This document shows positions 62,522 to 64,000 of a DNA stretch of 64,000 bases, in pieces. The stretch's first letter is position 1. The number at the start of each line of letters is the position of its first letter. Origin of the DNA: Actinotalea sp. JY-7876 (GTDB lineage Bacteria; Actinomycetota; Actinomycetes; Actinomycetales; Cellulomonadaceae); the NCBI RefSeq assembly GCF_014042015.1, contig NZ_CP059493.1, positions 1,550,001 to 1,614,000 on the forward strand, written 5' to 3'. A program made the position numbers and the translations under genes. The notes beneath the pieces are model-generated. The model did not search any database, was not told where the DNA came from, and saw only the letters and a list, made by a program, of their open reading frames with translations.

Positions 62522-63561
62522 CCACCCCGGACGACGGGGACCGGCGCCCGCACCGCTCCGACGATGCCGCGACGCGGCTCCTGACCACGCCGCTGCACAG
62601 CGGCGGCGTGGGGCCGGCGGTGGTCGCCCTCGGCGGCGGGCACGGCCTGTACGCGAGCCTGTCGGCCCTGCGGCTCATGTCGGACCGGCTGACCGCGGTC
62701 GTCACGGTCGCGGACGACGGCGGCTCGTCCGGCCGTCTGCGCCAGGAGATGGACGTGCTGCCGCCGGGGGACCTGCGGATGGCCCTGTCCGCCCTGTGCG
62801 ACGACTCCGACTGGGGACGGACGTGGCGCGACGTCCTGCAGCACCGGTTCAGCTCGCAGGGGTCGCTGGACCAGCACGCCGTCGGCAACCTGCTCATCGT
62901 CGCCCTGTGGGAGCTGCTCGGGGACACCGTCGGCGGACTCGACTGGGTGGCACGGCTGCTCGGCGCGCGCGGCCGCGTGCTGCCGATGGCCTCGGTCCCG
63001 CTGGCGATCGAGGCCGACGTGGAGGGGCCCGACGGGGTCAGCCGCCTCGTGCGGGGCCAGAGCCAGGTCGCGGTGGCCGAGGGGCGCATCCGCCGGGTGC
63101 GGCTGCTCCCGGAGGCCCCGCCGGCGTCCCAGGAGGCCGTGGCCGCGGTCGACGCCGCCGACTGGGTGGTGCTCGGGCCGGGATCGTGGTTCACCTCCGT
63201 GATGCCCCACCTGCTGGTGCCCGAGCTCTCCCACGCGCTGCACCGCACCCCGGCGCGGCGGTGCGTCACCCTCAACCTGCGGCCGGCGGCCGACGAGGGC
63301 GGCATGACGTGCTTCGAGCACCTCGCCGCGCTCCAGCAGCACGCCCCCGAGCTGCGGGTCGACGTCGTGGTGGCCGATCCGACGGCCGTCGACGACCTCG
63401 ACGCGCTCGAGGCCAAGGCCCGCGAGATGGGGGCGTCGGTGCTGCTCCGGCAGGTGCACGTGGGTGACGGGAGCGCCCGTCACGACGCGCTGCGGCTGGC
63501 CGCCGCGTACCGCGACGCCTTCGAGGGCGTGCTGGGTGACGTGGGGAGCACCGCCCGGTGA
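62518..63561 (+). CDS. yvcK: Gluconeogenesis factor YvcK/CofD family protein
   Basis: The 347-residue protein has the YvcK/CofD-like fold: [18 protein letters not shown] (about 38-55), [28 protein letters not shown], the NLLIVAL segment, [14 protein letters not shown] and a C-terminal [20 protein letters not shown]. YvcK binds UDP-sugars and is needed for cell morphology and gluconeogenic growth in Bacillus and mycobacteria (CuvA). The GTG overlaps the rapZ stop by four bases. A 30-residue disordered N-terminus precedes the fold. Confidence 0.95.
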   Translation: MTTPDDGDRRPHRSDDAATRLLTTPLHSGGVGPAVVALGGGHGLYASLSALRLMSDRLTAVVTVADDGGSSGRLRQEMDVLPPGDLRMALSALCDDSDWGRTWRDVLQHRFSSQGSLDQHAVGNLLIVALWELLGDTVGGLDWVARLLGARGRVLPMASVPLAIEADVEGPDGVSRLVRGQSQVAVAEGRIRRVRLLPEAPPASQEAVAAVDAADWVVLGPGSWFTSVMPHLLVPELSHALHRTPARRCVTLNLRPAADEGGMTCFEHLAALQQHAPELRVDVVVADPTAVDDLDALEAKAREMGASVLLRQVHVGDGSARHDALRLAAAYRDAFEGVLGDVGSTAR

Positions 63562-63578
63562 ATGGCAGGATGACGCCC

Positions 63579-64000
63579 ATGGCGCTGACGGCACAGGTGA
63601 AGGACGAGCTCGCCCGGTTGACCGTCGACAAGACGTCGTGCCGCAAGGCGGAGGTCTCGGCGACCCTGCGGTTCGCGGGCGGGCTGCACATCATCTCGGG
63701 CCGCATCGTCATCGAGGCGGAGCTGGACACGGGGATCGCGGCCCGGCGCCTGCGGCAGTTCATCGCCGAGGTCTACGGGCACACGAGCGACGTCGTCGTC
63801 GTGAGCGGTGGCGGGCTGCGGCGCGGCACGCGCTACGTCGTGCGCGTCGTCAAGGACGGCGAGTCCCTGGCCCGCCAGACGGGTCTGCTGGACGCTCGTG
63901 GCCGGCCCGTGCGGGGCCTGCCCCCGCAGGTCGTCTCGGCGGGCATCGGTGAGGCCGAGGCCGCGTGGCGCGGGGCGTTCCTCGCGCACGGGTCGCTGAC
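63579..64000 (+). CDS. whiA: DNA-binding protein WhiA, N-terminal part (runs off window)
   Basis: The 140 visible codons start [16 protein letters not shown] and continue with [21 protein letters not shown] and [17 protein letters not shown], matching the N-terminal LAGLIDADG-like domain of WhiA. The C-terminal helix-turn-helix lies beyond the window. WhiA controls sporulation division in Streptomyces and is widely conserved in Gram-positives. ATG 63579 is the canonical start; AGGATG upstream can serve as the ribosome site. It closes the uvrC-rapZ-yvcK-whiA cluster. Confidence 0.95.
   Translation, partial: MALTAQVKDELARLTVDKTSCRKAEVSATLRFAGGLHIISGRIVIEAELDTGIAARRLRQFIAEVYGHTSDVVVVSGGGLRRGTRYVVRVVKDGESLARQTGLLDARGRPVRGLPPQVVSAGIGEAEAAWRGAFLAHGSL

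Overview
The window is about 64 kb of chromosomal DNA from a high-GC actinobacterium. Codon third positions are almost all G or C. It most resembles Micrococcales of the Cellulomonas / Cellulosimicrobium type. That placement rests on gene content and order (trpCBA-lgt-gltBD-pyk, a PdtaR-liv-polA-rpsA-coaE-uvrB-uvrA-uvrC-rapZ-yvcK-whiA backbone, BldC and WhiA) and on frequent GTG starts and leaderless promoters. I recognise no prophage, insertion sequence or CRISPR array. Most of the window is conserved core genome with small accessory inserts.

Layout. 1-4205: end of a DUF2752-type membrane gene, then the trpC-trpB-trpA-lgt operon with stop/start overlaps. 4365-12008: glutamate synthase gltB-gltD and pyruvate kinase. 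12059-15449: a thioredoxin-reductase-like enzyme facing a three-gene envelope/stress cluster (holin-like and DUF3618 proteins). 15542-20408: 5-oxoprolinase genes (pxpA and a fused pxpB-pxpC), a phosphodiesterase, TerC, a DksA/TraR-type zinc finger protein and a tiny ORF. 20497-25634: a signalling block with a PAS-GAF-SpoIIE phosphatase, an HATPase anti-sigma-type kinase, a GAF protein and a GGDEF protein. 25638-28792: a divergent FtsH-like protease, a CueP-like gene remnant, a universal stress protein and a tRNA-Leu(CAA) with an unexpectedly short variable arm. 28828-35286: the PdtaR antiterminator and a branched-chain amino acid ABC transporter (binding protein on +, livHMGF on -). 35629-41549: acetyltransferase, thioesterase, polA and a DUF485/ActP-type symporter. 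41646-45064: a methyltransferase abutting a 5'-truncated dipeptide ABC ATPase gene, then pfkA. 45087-50811: rpsA, coaE, pcp, bldC and uvrB. 50849-55876: YciI-like protein, Ser/Thr kinase, a repeat-rich lipoprotein, a metallo-beta-lactamase-fold hydrolase and a GH15 glucoamylase/trehalase. 55976-64000: uvrA, OsmC, uvrC, rapZ, yvcK and the start of whiA.

How the genes connect. Glycolysis (pfkA, pyk), nitrogen assimilation (gltBD) and tryptophan synthesis form the metabolic backbone. Pcp releases pyroglutamate and PxpABC opens it to glutamate. DNA repair is represented by polA and uvrABC, with a LexA-like box before uvrA. The most striking regulatory locus is upstream of bldC. There a c-di-GMP-I (GEMM) riboswitch aptamer, a 17-bp palindrome and a perfect Crp/GlxR-type site are stacked within about 180 bp. 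A GGDEF protein is encoded elsewhere in the window, so second-messenger control of the developmental-type regulator BldC is a concrete hypothesis.

Many genes (pyk, pxpA, pdtaR, polA, coaE, uvrB, uvrA, uvrC, osmC-like) have a TANNNT -10 box ending 5-7 nt before the start codon and no Shine-Dalgarno sequence. This is the signature of leaderless transcripts, and I used it to choose several starts.
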